Origin: Pinus tabuliformis
Taxonomy: Eukaryota; Streptophyta; Pinopsida; Pinales; Pinaceae
Direction of reading: 5' to 3'
Assembly (NCBI GenBank): GCA_031772625.1
Contig: CM062804.1
Location: 271,777,174-271,841,173, forward strand
DNA: 64,000 bases
The number at the start of each line of letters is the position of its first letter. The stretch's first letter is position 1. The notes beneath the pieces were generated by a model. That model saw only the letters and a list, made by a program, of their open reading frames with translations, made no database searches and was not told the DNA's origin. This document shows, piece after piece, positions 20,584 to 32,987 of this stretch. The position numbers were made by a program, and so were the translations under genes.

Positions 20584-21852
20584 TGTTAATTTTAGGTATG
20601 TTCTATTCTAGAGCAATTTATTTCAATTTCTTTTCCACATTAGCAATCACATCAGCATAAAGAAAACTGCAAATAGAACATAAATATAAATCGCAGAAGA
20701 CAAGCCAAGACAAGAGGACACAAGATGTGGCGCTAGCTAGGGACAAACCCCAATGTCGGGAAACCCTTGATTAATTCTTCTTTTATGTTCTTCAAAGTTT
20801 AGCAGAGAAAGTGAGAGAGATAGTACATTTACAATAGAAGTCAATCACTTTGACTTTTAATATCGGCATGAGATCAGTTGAAGACATATTGCTTCAACTG
20901 ATTCTCTAAGGTGACTCGTTCACCTATCATAGTGCTGCATCTCGTCTATTTGTTGCACATTACTGTGTGACACCTTGCTGTACTGTCACATGTGTTGAAC
21001 CTTGATGACTGAGCTGCCCTCAGGCTGCTCATCATGCTGCATCTTCCATGGTCTTATTCATCATCAAGTTGCCCATGCTCATGATTTCATTCATCATTAT
21101 GGTGCCCATGCTCATATCATCATGCATCATTATGGTGCCCATGCTCATATCATCATGCTACTTATTATGCTGCCCATGATCTCATACATCATGTTGCCTT
21201 CCTTTGGAGATAGATGCTTCCGCTGTTTTGGCAGTTCCCAGTAGTTCCGGCTTTTCCGGATTTTCCGGCTTTTTCGAATTTTTCGGCGTTTCTGGATTTT
21301 ACGGTATTTTCAGCTTTTTTGGCTTTTCCAGAAGTTCTGGATTTTCTGGTAGTTCCGGCTTTTCCTGATTTTCTCGCTTTTCTGGTATTTCCGGCTTTTC
21401 CGGCGTTTCCAGCTTTTCTGGCAGTTCCGGATTTTCTGGTAGTTCCAACTTTTTCGGCTTTTCCGGCTATTCTGGATTTTCCCGCAGTTCCGACTTTTCC
21501 AGCTTTTCCAGGTTTTCCTTAGGACCTCTCCTTCTACTAAAACCCAAAGACAAGTAGAGAGAGGAAGAGATCCAAGTGTGTGTAGAAATGACTTGAAGTC
21601 CTCTTCTATTTATACTAAAACATAGAGGTTGAATAGACATCACTGTTGGGCTCCTGAGCCTACATAAGTTGCTGGCCGACTTAACAATTTGTCCATAACA
21701 TAAATAAATTCATAACTTCATAAATACTTATCAGAATTGGATGATCTCTAGATAAATCCTACACCTCTCAATGAGAGGGATCCAATAAAAATATCAGCTG
21801 CCATAAATAATATGACCCACATGGAGTTTGGCCCTAGTTGCCAATTTTAACA
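20584..21852 (-). repeat. Right (5') LTR of element B, uninterrupted
   Basis: 1269 bp, TGTTAATTTT...ATTTTAACA. This copy gives the empty-site sequence for element C (join near 21740). It contains the same CAT-rich and TTCC-rich arrays and a TATA box (21607-21614, minus). Confidence 0.94.
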
Positions 21853-23700
21853 ATCTTCAATTATGCTGAAATTGTTAAGCCTTTGCAAGAGATGATTAAG
21901 AAAGATGGAACCTATAAATTGGATAAAGGGGAGAAGGATAATTTTGCTTGTATTAAGCAAGCTATTTCCGACACTCCTCCACTATATAGTCTGAATTATG
22001 GCAAATACTTCTTGTTATATACCTTTTCTTCTGATGGATCTATCGTGACTGCATTAACGCAAAAGAACAAAGAAGGAAACAAACGACCTATATTTTTTAT
22101 GAGTGTTGGTTCAGAATTGAACTACCCTGCTATTGATAAACAAGCCTATGCAATATATAAAGTAGTTAAGCATTTCAGGCCTTATCTCCTTAAATCTCAC
22201 ACGATTATATATGTGCCTCATCCAATGGTTAGAACGTTCTTTGTGGAACAAGAGCTTGGTGAGAAAAGGGTGAACTGGATGACCTATTTACAAGAATATG
22301 ATCTAAAGTTCAAGTCAATTCATACTATTAAGGGCCACGACCTCTATCAACTCGTAGTGGAAGCAAGAGATTCTCCGAAAGAATATCTTTCAAGATGGGA
22401 ACAGGAAATAGACACGCATAACAATGAACAAGCTCCTCCAATTAGCTAAACCATGCCTTGGTATTCAAATATATGACAATATCTAGAGCATGGCACCTTG
22501 CCCACGCATTTGTGGAATAAGCATAAAAGGGAAATTCGCCTCAAAGCTCTATCTTATCAACTCATACATGGAGTGCTTTTTCGAAAGCACCAAAACAATG
22601 TCCTGCAAAGATGCCTAGAGCCTTAGGATACCAAAGGGGTATTAAAATATTTGCACGATGGTCCAGCAAGTGGACACTTCACGGGTGACACAACTACTGA
22701 TAAAGTAATGAGGGTTGGTTATTATTGGCCCACTTTATTTAAGGATGCTCATGCTTCTTCTTGGAATTTCCCAACATGTTAGAAATGTGTAGGTCGAGAT
22801 CAGAAGTCAGTCGCCCTTTTGCTACCAATAAAAGTCGAGGAACCTTTCCAATAGTTGGGACTAAATGTTATTGGTGATATCTTTTTGCATTCATTGAAGC
22901 AACACCAGTACATTTTAACCACAAGAGATGATTTTACTCAGTGCGCTAAAGCGGTTCCTTTAAGACAAGTCAATTACCAAAAAGTCATCCAATTTCTGAA
23001 ACATAACATCATAACCAAGTTTGGCATTCCAACATCACTTGTCTTTGATAATGCAACTTACTTTTCGTCATTAAAAATTTATGATTTTTCACTATAAAAT
23101 GGTATTGTTTTGAAGCATGCATCTAATTATTACCCTCAGGGAAATCGCTTAGCAGAATACTTAAATAAAAATATTATTCGCATAATAATTTTTTTTTTCT
23201 CTGAACAAAGGAACTCACGTAATGCTTTGGTGAATGCACTATGGGTTGACCACGTAACTCTTAAACCCTCTCTCAAAACCTACCAATACTTCCTCATATA
23301 TGGTAAAGAAGTTATCCTGCCACCCAATATGTATCTCCCAACCTTGCAACTCTCCCAAGAGTCCCAAGGCAAACTTTGTCTTCTGGTTCAAAGTAGGATA
23401 GATACCTTGCTTAAACTTGAGGAAGAAAGGCTCAAAGCCAAAGAAAGATTTATTGTGTACCAAAACTGCATCAAATGTTGGCTAGATAAGAAATCTGTAG
23501 GGACCAAGAATTTCGAGGTGGGTGGCCTAGTATTGAAATAGAATAAAGCCCATGAAGGGAAAGGAAAACACAGAGTTTCAATCTCTGTGGACTCGCCACT
23601 ATACCACCTAACAAAAACTTGATCATAATTCTTTCAAGTTAATGGCCAAGATCTCAAACACTATTTTCAGTAGCCTCAAGCTGTGTTCCTTGTATAATTT
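21853..23700 (+). mobile_element. Element A, right part (RNase H and integrase)
   Basis: Continues the polyprotein region interrupted at 3397: a gypsy RNase H (about 21853-22440; YSLNYGKYFLLYTFSSDGS, later HFRPYLLKSHTIIY and RVNWMTYLQEYDL) and an integrase with an H2C2-like zinc-binding segment (about 22650-22800; HDGPASGHF, VGYYWPTLFKDA). The catalytic core is at about 22850-23200 (DFTQCAKAVPL, KFGIPTSLVFDN, HASNYYPQGN), with a C-terminal tail to about 23690. Multiply broken. Confidence 0.9.
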
Positions 23701-24606
23701 GTCATTTGTTGTCTATTTTACGTCTTGTCTTGTTTCCCTTTTGTTTGGTCATTGTACATAAATAAGGTCCTTTGTGAAAGTGTGTGTGTGGATTTAAAGT
23801 TCTATGTGGTGAGATGCATAAGGGATGTGACAATGGAAATGCTTGGCTACCTGTTAATTCTTCTTCTTTGTTTGGAAAGATGCTCTAGGTTAAATCAAGC
23901 CCAAACAGAAAATACAATACATTCATGAAGAAAAAATTGAGTGAACTTATGATACTTGTATCTATAATAGCATCATTTTTCCTCAGACTTGGTATTAAAT
24001 CTACTTGGCGTTTTACATGCCCATCCAATCTAGTATAGGTAGGATAAGGGGAAAATCTATAGCGAGCAAACCTCTATCAGAGGTTATATATATACTTTTC
24101 TGAATGGGCAACCTCTTTTGCTCTCAATAATTCTGGATCCTTGTTCCAGTCCATTTAAATAATAAGTTCCAAAACATAGTACTATATAAAACAAATAAAG
24201 AATGAAAGAAGAGAAAGGATTCCCGTGCAGAGAGGTGAAGCAAGTAACTTCGCTGGGGTACTATTCAGGCTCGTTGACTGTGAAGCAATGCTTGTGATCC
24301 TGTAGTGAATCCGTCGGGGTTCTGTCTAGGCTTGCTAGCAACAAAGCAACACCAAATATGAAACTCATACTCTAAATATCTTAAACTCACAAGCATATAT
24401 TACTCTTTCCTGAATCAAAAAAATTGTGATATGGCATAATATTTGTGGGTGAAACCAAGCAGAGGGATGGTGGATACTACACATATAACCTGGTTAAATG
24501 GGGAAGCCAAGGTAATCTAATTAATGAATAGATACTTCCCAAAGGGATTGAAATTTACTGAAAGCTATTCCTAGACAGAGAAACTGAAATTTGTCCAGTG
24601 TGTCGC
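23701..24606 (+). mobile_element. 3' untranslated region of element A
   Basis: No coding. It matches, in inverted orientation, the sequence after the integrase of the second A-family copy (58810 down to about 57910), including GGATAAGGGGAAA, the GCTTGCTAGC segment and the GTCGCTGCTACAACA border. Confidence 0.75.
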
Positions 24607-25019
24607 TGCTACAACATCCTCCAGATTTTTGCTACATTCAAATTTTGGATCCTACCTACCATCATATCATGTGTTTCTTTCAGTCACCAAGTGTCGTTTC
24701 ATGACATTGAATGTGTTTAAAGTCTCCTTGTTCTTTCTTAAGTTTCGTCACACCATTTAGAACACCCATGATTCACTTCATAGTATTAGTACACTTTTAT
24801 TCACAAAAAGACATCTTTGGTCGCAATTGCACATACTTTGTATGTTATACTTGGAGAATGTTTGTAAACTAGCATTTTGATGCACATTCCTTATTATTGG
24901 TTCCTAGCTAATTTTTACTAATGAGGTTGTATGTATCACACTTAGTTTTACTCCTAACTCATTGTGTTTCCCATGCTTCAACTCCCAGACTTAGAGAAAT
25001 GTTGGTTTCTACAAGCCTT

Positions 25020-25530
25020 CCCACTAGGCAATAGAGAGTGCATAACGCACTCCCAAGCCTCAGTGGGACCCCTCCTTGCTTGTTGAAGATGCGCCCTGTG
25101 CCTGGGCTAAGCCTTCTTTCCCTCTTGGGCGCACAACCCACTTTCAGGCCACAAGCTCTCCTTGTTCTCCTGAACTGCGCCCTTCTCAAAGCCTCTCACC
25201 CAGATGAGCACATAACACATCAATATTGGTCATTAGGCCTTCCTTGAGCCTTGAAATTTCACCCTATGCCCTCAGCTGAGAGCATGGCACACCATAAATG
25301 AACATCAAGCCTCCCTTACGCCCTCTTTGTAACTCAGGCTTCCTCAGTTGAGCGCATGGCACATCAACAAACATCATTGTGTCTCCTAGCCCCTTGAGAC
25401 TGTGACTTACACCCTCCATCAAGTCTCCTCTTCCCAGTGAAGCGCACAATGCACTCTTAGTGCTCAACACTTAGCCCTTGCCTCTTGACAATGCGCCCTG
25501 TGCCCAAAAGCTTTCCCTTACTCTCTCAAG
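25020..25530. repeat. Degenerate GC-rich repeats within the A LTR
   Basis: Motifs such as GTGCATAACGCACTC, GCGCCCTGTGCC and GAGCGCATGGCACATCA recur at roughly 60-100 bp intervals. Inverted relatives occur at 57000-57450. Frames here (Cys/Leu/Pro-rich) are not genes. Confidence 0.6.
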
Positions 25531-26216
25531 CGCGTTGTTAACTCACAATTTTAAAATTTGCATGAAACATGATAAAATATGTGATTTTTAAGGTTGATGT
25601 TTGCTTGCCATGAGTGATCCTACTTGCAGGTGTTATAAGAACAACATAGCAAGAGGAAACATGAAGATATGTCAAAGGAAGCAACACAAAGAAATGTTCA
25701 AAGACAAAAGAACACATGATTGTGATAAGAGAAATAACATCAAATTCTGGCGATCAAAGTGGTCCATAAAGACTCTATATGTCTCAAGCCTGTTTGGAGG
25801 CTATATGGAAACAAATACAACGAGAAAAATGCATCAAGATTTGAAGACATAGGTGGCAACATTGTCACCTCCCAAGAAATTCCATATTACAAGTCACAAT
25901 GGGTCCAAGTCATTAATGTTGTGGCTTGTCTTGTTGTCGCCACATCATCATGTGGGAATAATGATGTAATGCTATAATTATTTTAAACACAATATGTGGA
26001 AGTCCAAGAGTCATGTAAGAACAAAGAGCCAAACGTAAAAGTCTAAAGGTCGCATGTAGAATTTCAAAAGACTCAAAGAAGTCCGAAAGTTACGTTGAAG
26101 TTCAAAAGTCATTTGGAAGACCAAGGGTTATTTAAAAGTTCAAAAGGTCATTAGAAGTTGACAATTCATATGGGAAGCTCAAGCATTATGAAGATATGAA
26201 GAGTCATGCCTCTAGT

Positions 26217-26223
26217 TATAAAA
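26217..26223 (+). promoter_or_regulatory. TATA box in the A LTR
   Basis: TATAAAAG in a clear promoter-like setting, about 1.6 kb into the LTR, followed by a leader-like sequence. Confidence 0.45.
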
Positions 26224-26545
26224 GAAGCCTCATTACTCAAAGAGAGGAATTTTCACCTTGGCTTCTCCCGTAAGGCATTAGAGAGACATAGATAGTTCGT
26301 TTAGAGAGTAAGTGGCGGCTCTAGCACTCCACTATTTGGAGAAAGTGGTGTTCATTGTACTCATGTATCTTGGAACTTTTGCTTAATACTTGAAGCCTAT
26401 TTGACCAACACATTTTCATGCATAGATTGTGGATGCTTCAAGACTATTCTTTGAATGTTTACGATTTATGTTGGAATTTATATGCATTAAAGAAACTGAA
26501 CTATTTTGATAACTTTGGTGCTTATCTTATTGAAAGGGTGTTGTG

Positions 26546-26550
26546 ATGGT
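26546..26550. repeat. Target site duplication of element D, left copy
   Basis: ATGGT, repeated at 39161-39165 right after the terminal CA of the right LTR of D. Confidence 0.93.
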
Positions 26551-27144
26551 TGTTGAGTTGCAAAACTACCTTTCCCTTAGCTACTTTTCTCATCCTTCCT
26601 TCTCTATTTTTCCATGAAAAATGCATCCTTATCATCAAAAAACATTACACACTGCCTCAAGGAGTATATTTCAGTGATTTACAGGTTATACTTTTATGTT
26701 TGCTATTTGAATAAGTTTTTGTCTTTTAGCTACGGAACGCAGCCACATTCTGCAACTAATCGGCTGTTCCGCAGCTACTTCCACGCTTTTGCAGGTTCCA
26801 CGTGTCAAGAGAGGAAAAGGACTACATGGGTAGCTTGGAAAACATTAGGGCATGGATCGTATCCTATTCATCTGGCCTAGATCGACGAGGAAGACTTTGG
26901 TCAAAGAGAAGTCAAACATAGTAACCTATGGCAAACATGACTTTGTTTTGTACACGTTTCTTAGTGATGGGATCCGAAGCAGTTTCCCGAGGCCACGGAC
27001 TTCATCTGCCACTTGCGCAAACAGAATCCAATAGCCATTACCATAAGGTTTATGTTTCCAAGAGGACAAGAATTCTCAATACTTGTCTGTCTATGTGTTT
27101 TGCTGTAGCTTAATTCTGTCTTTAAAACAATTGTATAATTTCTC

Positions 27145-27152
27145 TATAAATA
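27145..27152 (+). promoter_or_regulatory. TATA box in the 5' LTR of element D
   Basis: TATAAATA in CTCTATAAATACCTGTGTG, identically placed in the 3' LTR at 37892-37899. Confidence 0.65.
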
Positions 27153-27747
27153 CCTGTGTGAAGAACGCAGAACAAGTTCAGTTTTTGCTTATGTACTAAG
27201 TTCAGATTTCCCCTCTGTAGTTTGAAGAACTCATTCTCTGTTTAATATAAAGACTCTGTTTCATGGATACATGAAGCGTTGTTGGAGTGTTGATTAAGTG
27301 CTTATAATCTGAGACCTTTGCAGAGGGCCCCTACGTTGGTCAAGGTTACATTTTATTTATGTCTTGTCTTTCATAGTTAACTGTAAATTCACTGTGTTTT
27401 TTCCATGATGTTTATAACCATTTTCTGACTCTGTTCATAATGCAGCTTGTGTTCATAGAATAGCTGTTTTGTTTCATTATTTTCTAGTTTCTTATCAGTA
27501 GCTTGAAGTTGATGTCAGTAGCATAGAGTAATTTAGATTTGTTGATCATTAGTCTAGTTTCTTTCATTGTTGTTCATCCGTCTTTAGATTTTGAATGCCA
27601 TTTTTTTGTTCGTTTAATAACTCATGTTTTAAGTGAATGTTTCTGAAATCCCTTCCAGTTGATGGTTCATCTTAAAACTAAGTGGTGGAATATTTCATTT
27701 ATGAATGAGTCTTTTTTCTGCATTTTTATGTTTACTTTTTTCTTAGA

Positions 27748-28010
27748 ACAATGAAGTATGGAGTCCCTTAAAATGCTATCACAAGGAGGTAGTTCTCCCA
27801 AAATTGTATAGCAGAGTGATAAAACACTTCATTTAGCTGTTATAGTATATTAGTTGCAATTTCACTTTCTGTCTTAGTCTTTCATTTGATTTTGTTGCAA
27901 TTTCATTTTCAGTTTTAGAACAATGAAGTATTGAACCACCCAAAATGCTATCACAAGGAGGTAGTTCTCCCAAAACTATGTAGCAGAGTGACAAGACACT
28001 TCATTTAGTT
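27748..28010. repeat. Duplicated hairpin-capable segment inside the D LTR
   Basis: The segment from AATGAAGTATGG to ACACTTCATTT occurs twice about 170 bp apart. Each copy is framed by AATGAAGT and ACTTCATT (inverted) and encloses CTATCACAAGGAGGTAGTTC. The same pair is in the 3' LTR (about 38497-38755). Confidence 0.8.
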
Positions 28011-28415
28011 TTTATGGCAGATTAGTTGCAATTTCATTTTCAATCATAGTTTTTCATTTAGCTACCATTCCATTTTCAGTTGTTCATTAAGTTTTGATTC
28101 TACAATAAATTAGACAATAGTTGTAATCTTATTTTCAGTATTTCATTTTTGGTTCATCATAGATAGCTGCAATCTCATTTCTAGTTTTAATATTAGCTCT
28201 CATTTCATTTATTTAGATTCTTAGCAGCAATAGATTTAAGGTTTTGCAGAACATTAGGAATTAAAAGATCAAACTCCCAAAACAATAGAAAACTCAAAAA
28301 CACTGAAGTAGGAAGGGCCATCTAGCACATATAGTGCACTACACTTCATCAGTTTATGATACCCGGATTGATAATTTATGTAGAGCAATTTAGGACACTA
28401 AATTGACCAAAAATT

Positions 28416-28436
28416 TTAGCGCCGTTGCTGGGGAAG
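28416..28436 (+). other. Primer binding site of element D (tRNA-Asp type)
   Basis: TTAGCGCCGTTGCTGGGGAA lies three bases after the LTR end. TGGCGCCGTTGCCGGGGA, complementary to tRNA-Asp, is characteristic of Athila/Tat elements. Confidence 0.85.
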
Positions 28437-28499
28437 TGTAACTAGGTAGCCTTATCTCTTACATTCATAAAAAAAAACAAAAAAACAAAAACAACAAAA

Positions 28500-29700
28500 C
28501 AAAACAATGACATGCATAGAGAACGAGACTCTAGGGGTAGATTTATAGCTAGGGGCAGAAGTTTGATTCCTACAACTCCACCTACTCCACCAAGAGTTAG
28601 AAAAGACACACCTCCATCCCAGACTCATACTCCCAGCCATAGGATTCCTGGAATTCAAGGGGTAGAAATTCAATCAGAAGATTCTCCTACATCATCCACC
28701 AAAACAGTCCTAGGAGAGAAGACCTTTTTCACCTCCACAGGGGAGCCTATTGTAGTTGAAGAATTAGGAATACTGGTGAGGAAGAAAAAGTAGAAACTCT
28801 CTCTCATAGTCCATTAATAGAAGAACCAAAGGAAGAGGGAATAACCTTGCAGGTTGAGCCCTATACCGACTCTGAAGAAACTATAATGGCAGAGGAAGAA
28901 CAAGATGGAGAATTCACACTGTTTGGAGGAGGGGGTAGAGGAAATAATGGAGGAGGTAGAAGTAATAATGGAGGAGGCAGAGGAAATAGGGAAGTAGATA
29001 ACTCATTTGGATTCCCTATAGTAGATGAGGAAACACATACCACAATGAAAAACATTTCACCATCTGTCCTCCCAAACTTTTATGGGTTGAGAAGTGAGGA
29101 TACTGAAACATTTTTGTTTGAGTTTGAAGTCTTGTGCAGAACCTATGACTATCTAGAAGACTCTTAAAAACTCAAATTGTTCCATTCAACACTAAAAGGG
29201 GCTGCTCTAAAATGGTTTATGGGGTTAGTCACTCAATCCATTAGAACTTGGAATGACATGAAACATACATTTTTGGATAGATATTTGGATTATTGTATGC
29301 CTACCAATCATAAAGATGAGGTGTTCAAAATGATGCAAAAGTAAGATGAAAACTTAGAGGATTTGCTTGAGAGATTCAACTATAATTTGAAAAGTGCTAA
29401 GATGAACAATCTAGATGAAGAAACTTTGAAAGATATTTTGTTAAAGGCCATATAGATATCCTTAACATGATGAAGAAGGGAGATATCTCTCAACTTCCAT
29501 TGAGTGACATAGCAGAACTATGTGTTCATCTATCAAGAGGGAAATCTAAAATCGGGAAAGGACCAAGAGATCCTTCTCTTGTTAGAGCAAACAAATCTGC
29601 AACGGGATCTGTAAGTAGGGCAGAAATTGGCAATATGCTTGATGAGTTTAGAACTGACATTTTAGGGAGCTTAGTGAGCAATTAGACACCCTTAAAATTC
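28500..29700 (+). mobile_element. gag region of element D
   Basis: Arg/Pro/Ser-rich start (DSRGRFIARG), a Gly/Asn/Arg-rich stretch (about 28920-29000), then the Gag core with FYGLRSEDTETFLFEFEVLC and a basic C-terminal part. Athila-type Gag cores have the same F-GL-SED-------FE--C pattern. Broken. Confidence 0.75.
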
Positions 29701-30302
29701 AAAACAAGCAGAAAACAGAGGTTGATGCTTTAGCCATCTTTTTTCCAAAATGCAGAAAGAAACATGCTCTAAGGGAATGCCCTTTAGATGCAAAAATCGT
29801 ATAAACTTGTATGATTTGTTCAGAAAGTCATGAGACCAAGGATTGTCCTTCAATCCCAGGTCTTAAGGCAGTCTTTCAAGAGGAAACAGTTCCAAATCCT
29901 GTAGAATCCCTTTGTTTTGTTGCAAGAAGACCTTGGTAGGGGCCACAAAATCAAGGATTCAACAATCCAATGTATCTTCAACCCTGACCAAACTGGAATT
30001 CTTGGCAACAATCTTGGACTCAACCTCAATCTCATTATCAATCTCAACCATGGGCACAAGGGGTACAAAATCCTTATGGGAGATTTGCCAAATATTACCA
30101 ATATCCTCCACCTTATCAAAATCAGCCACAAAATCAGCGACAACTTCCAAATCAAAGCCCTCAACTTTCATTGCCATTTCTATGACAGCCTCCACAACAA
30201 GGTCAAAATCCTCAACTCTTAATTCCATTTCAACAAAAACCAAATCAACTACCTACCCAATCATTACCAAACCCTAATAATAAGAACCCTCAGAAGGCTT
30301 AC

Positions 30303-31382
30303 ATGGTAGAAGGACAACAATTTCCAACTTACATGATTACTTCTTTAGATCTTAATGATGTTCAACTTAGATCTGGTAGAATATTAGAAAAGAAAAAAAC
30401 TTCTATAGTTATTCAAGAACAAGACACTTCTGAGGAGGATTCTCTAAAAGTCAATAAAAGTTTTGAGGGAACATCCCTCCAAAACCAAAACATAGAAAAA
30501 GAAAAACAAAAAGAATCAATAAACACAACTCCTATAATTGAGCAACCAACATCTACTTCTACACCTCCTTTTCCTAAGAGATTACAAATTGATAGAGGAG
30601 TAGAAAAACAGATCTTGTTGCCCAATTATGATTTTCTAGATGAATTGAAGAATGTTTGCATCAAAATTCCTTTGCTACAAGCCATTAGAGAAATTTCTAT
30701 TCTAGCCAAGACAATAAAGGAGTTGAGTATCAAAAGACCAAGAAGAAAACCGAGAGAAACAAAAAGAGTTCACCTGGCAGGAAAGATAGCAGACATCATG
30801 ATGGGAAAGATTACCATGCAGAAATATGTGGATCCAGGAAGTCCAATGGTCAAGACACATATAAATGGGATTGAAATTCCAAATACATTGATTGACTTAG
30901 GTGCAATAATAAACATAATGAGTAGACAAACTATGGAGCATCTTAAACTTCCTAACCTTCTTTACACACCTACCCTATTGCAACTTGCAGATAGATAAAT
31001 AATTAAACCAGATGGTGTGCGAGAATATATTTCAGTCTCCTTAGATTCTTGGGAATATCCTGTTGATTTCATGATTTTAACTCCCAAGAATAATTTAGGA
31101 GGACACCCACTCATATTAGGAAGACCTTGGCTGGCCACAACTGATGCTTTTATTAGTTGTAGATCTGGTGACATGTATATTTCTGATGGTAATTCAACAA
31201 AGAAATTTACTTTTTATCCTCTAGCAAAAGCAATAATAGAAATAGATGACAAGGAATGGATTAGTGATGAAGATGATATTCAGCCTCTCTTTACTATATC
31301 TGAAATTAGTGAAGATAGTCAAATTTTGAACACATTGGAAAAATTTGAAACATCTTTAGAATATGATTGTGCACAATTTTAG
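30303..31382 (+). mobile_element. Linker and protease region of element D
   Basis: Charged linker, then KMTMQKYVDPG-like entry to an aspartic protease with NTLIDLGAIINIMS as active-site region, and HPLILGRPWLATTDAFI as the conserved C-terminal segment. Before it, about 29,700-30,300, lies an Asn/Gln-rich stretch. Confidence 0.75.
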
Positions 31383-31418
31383 GAAATATCTAATATTGAA
31401 TACTTTTCATCTAGGCAT

Positions 31419-32950
31419 ATGTCTCTCTATTCTATGGAAGATTTTGGTAGCTCTACAATTGAAATTTTTCCAGGTAGGACATTGAACATAAATAAAAACC
31501 TGGAGAAAATACAACAAGAAGAGCTAACCAAAATATTACAAAAACATTCTGCTGCATTTGCATGGGAGTATACTGACATGAAAGGTATTGATCCTAAGGC
31601 TTGTATCCATCATATCTATATTGAGGAAAACAATAGACCAATCAGACAACCTCAAAGAAGAATGAATCCAAATCTTAGGGAAATTGTGAAAGAAGAGCTC
31701 CAAAAATTACTCAATGTAAACTTCATTTACCCAATTTCAGATAGCCAATGGGTTTCTCCTTTGGTAATTGTGCCTAAAAAGAATGGTAAATGGAGGGTGT
31801 GCATTGATTACCAAGAATTGAATAAAGCAACCTTGAAATATCAATTTCCTTTGCCCTTTATAAATCAGGGGTTAGATACATTAGCAGGTAAAAAGTATTT
31901 CTCATTCTTGGATGGTTTTAGTGGTTATAATCAAATTCAGGTAGCACCTGAGGATCAGGATAAAACCACATTTACTTGTCCATGGGGAACTTTTGCCTAC
32001 CGAGTGCTTCCTTTTGAGTTATGTAATGCACTTGAAACATTCCAAAGAGCAGTACTAGGAATTTTTTCTGATCTAATACATGATTGTGTAGAGGTATATA
32101 TGGATGATTTTACAGTTTATGGTAACAAATTTGAAGAAGCTTTGAAGAATTTGGAAAAAGTCCTTAAAAGATGTAAAGAAACAAACCTCTCACTAAGCCA
32201 TGAAAAATGCTTTATGATGTTTACAGAAGGTATTGTTTTAGGACATCACATTTCGGGAGAGGGGATTAAAGTTGACAAGTTTAAAGTTGAAGTTATCTCT
32301 AAGTTGTCAATTCCAAATTGCTAAAAGGATGTTAGAAGTTTTCTAGGATTTACAAGATATTATAGAAGATTAATAGAAAACTTCACTAAAATAGCATCTC
32401 CACTCTTCAAATTGCTTACAAAAGATTGTGAATTTAAGTGGAATCCTGATTGCCAACTAGCATTTGAAACCTTGAAAGCAAAAATATCTGAAGCACCTAT
32501 CTTAAGAGGACCAAATTGGAAACTTCCTTTCCATATTTCTACAGATTCTCCAAATACAGCTTTAGGAGCTGTATTGGGACAAAAAGATTTGATTCCTTAT
32601 GCCATTTACTATACAAGTAAAAATTTGACTCCCACCGAGTTGAATTATACTGTAACTGAAAAAGAGTTCTTAGCTGTTTTTCATGCAATTAACAAGTTCA
32701 GACACTATATAACAGGCTAAAAAACCTTTGTTCATACAGATCACTCTGCAATTAGATATTTGATGAATAAACCTATTACTAATGGCAGAGTTACAAGATG
32801 GCTTTTACTTTTACTAGAATTCAACATTACTGTGCTAGATAGACCTGGAAAACAAAACACAGTTGTTTATTTCTTGTCCAGGATTTAGAATATCAAAAAA
32901 GACTCTCCGGTTGAAGATAAGTTTCTTGATGAATATCTCTTTGCAGTAAC
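31419..32950 (+). mobile_element. Reverse transcriptase and RNase H of element D
   Basis: RT blocks: WVSPLVIVPKKNGKWRVCID, FSFLDGFSGYNQIQVAPEDQ, the YMDD motif at 32096-32107 and VLGHHISGEGIKVD. RNase H: FHISTDSPNTALGAVLGQKD, LTPTELNYTVTEKEFLAVFH and a later RWLLLLLEFNITVLDRPGK segment. Typical Athila/Ty3 order. Confidence 0.9.
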
Positions 32951-32987
32951 TACTCAAACTCCTTGGTTTGTAGATGTTGCTAATTAC

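Larger units (their letters stand above)
3398..21852 (-). mobile_element. Element B, Copia-type LTR retrotransposon, itself interrupted by element C
   Basis: LTRs begin TGTTAATTTTAGG and end TTTTAACA (left copy TTCTAACA), with a perfect ATCTT target duplication. The element runs on the minus strand: next to the right LTR, immediately after its CA on the minus strand, is a primer-site-like TGGTACTAGAGCTGAGG (tRNA-Met type with two changes). Next to the left LTR is a purine tract, AGAGGGAG on the minus strand. Without C it is about 5.76 kb, with a 3.25-kb interior of decayed gag and RT pieces and much tandem repeat. It is non-autonomous and multiply broken. LTR divergence is about 5% by eye. 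Confidence 0.9.
24607..26550 (+). repeat. Probable 3' LTR of element A, first segment
   Basis: Starts TGCTACAACATCCTCCA, matching the inverted copy that begins near 57912. It contains a GC-richer stretch (25020-25530) of degenerate GCGCCCTGTGCC/GAGCGCATGGCACA repeats and a TATA box at 26217. It is interrupted at 26550 by element D and appears to resume at 39166. The LTR assignment rests on position and the second copy; the 5' LTR is outside the window. Confidence 0.6.
26551..28413 (+). repeat. 5' LTR of element D
   Basis: Pairs with 37292-39160. TATA box at 27145-27152. A duplicated segment with dyad symmetry lies at about 27748-28010. Confidence 0.94.

Noticed and set aside
24959-25470. Short Cys/Leu/Pro-rich frames on both strands
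   Set aside because: They lie in degenerate GC-rich LTR repeats and have no family resemblance.
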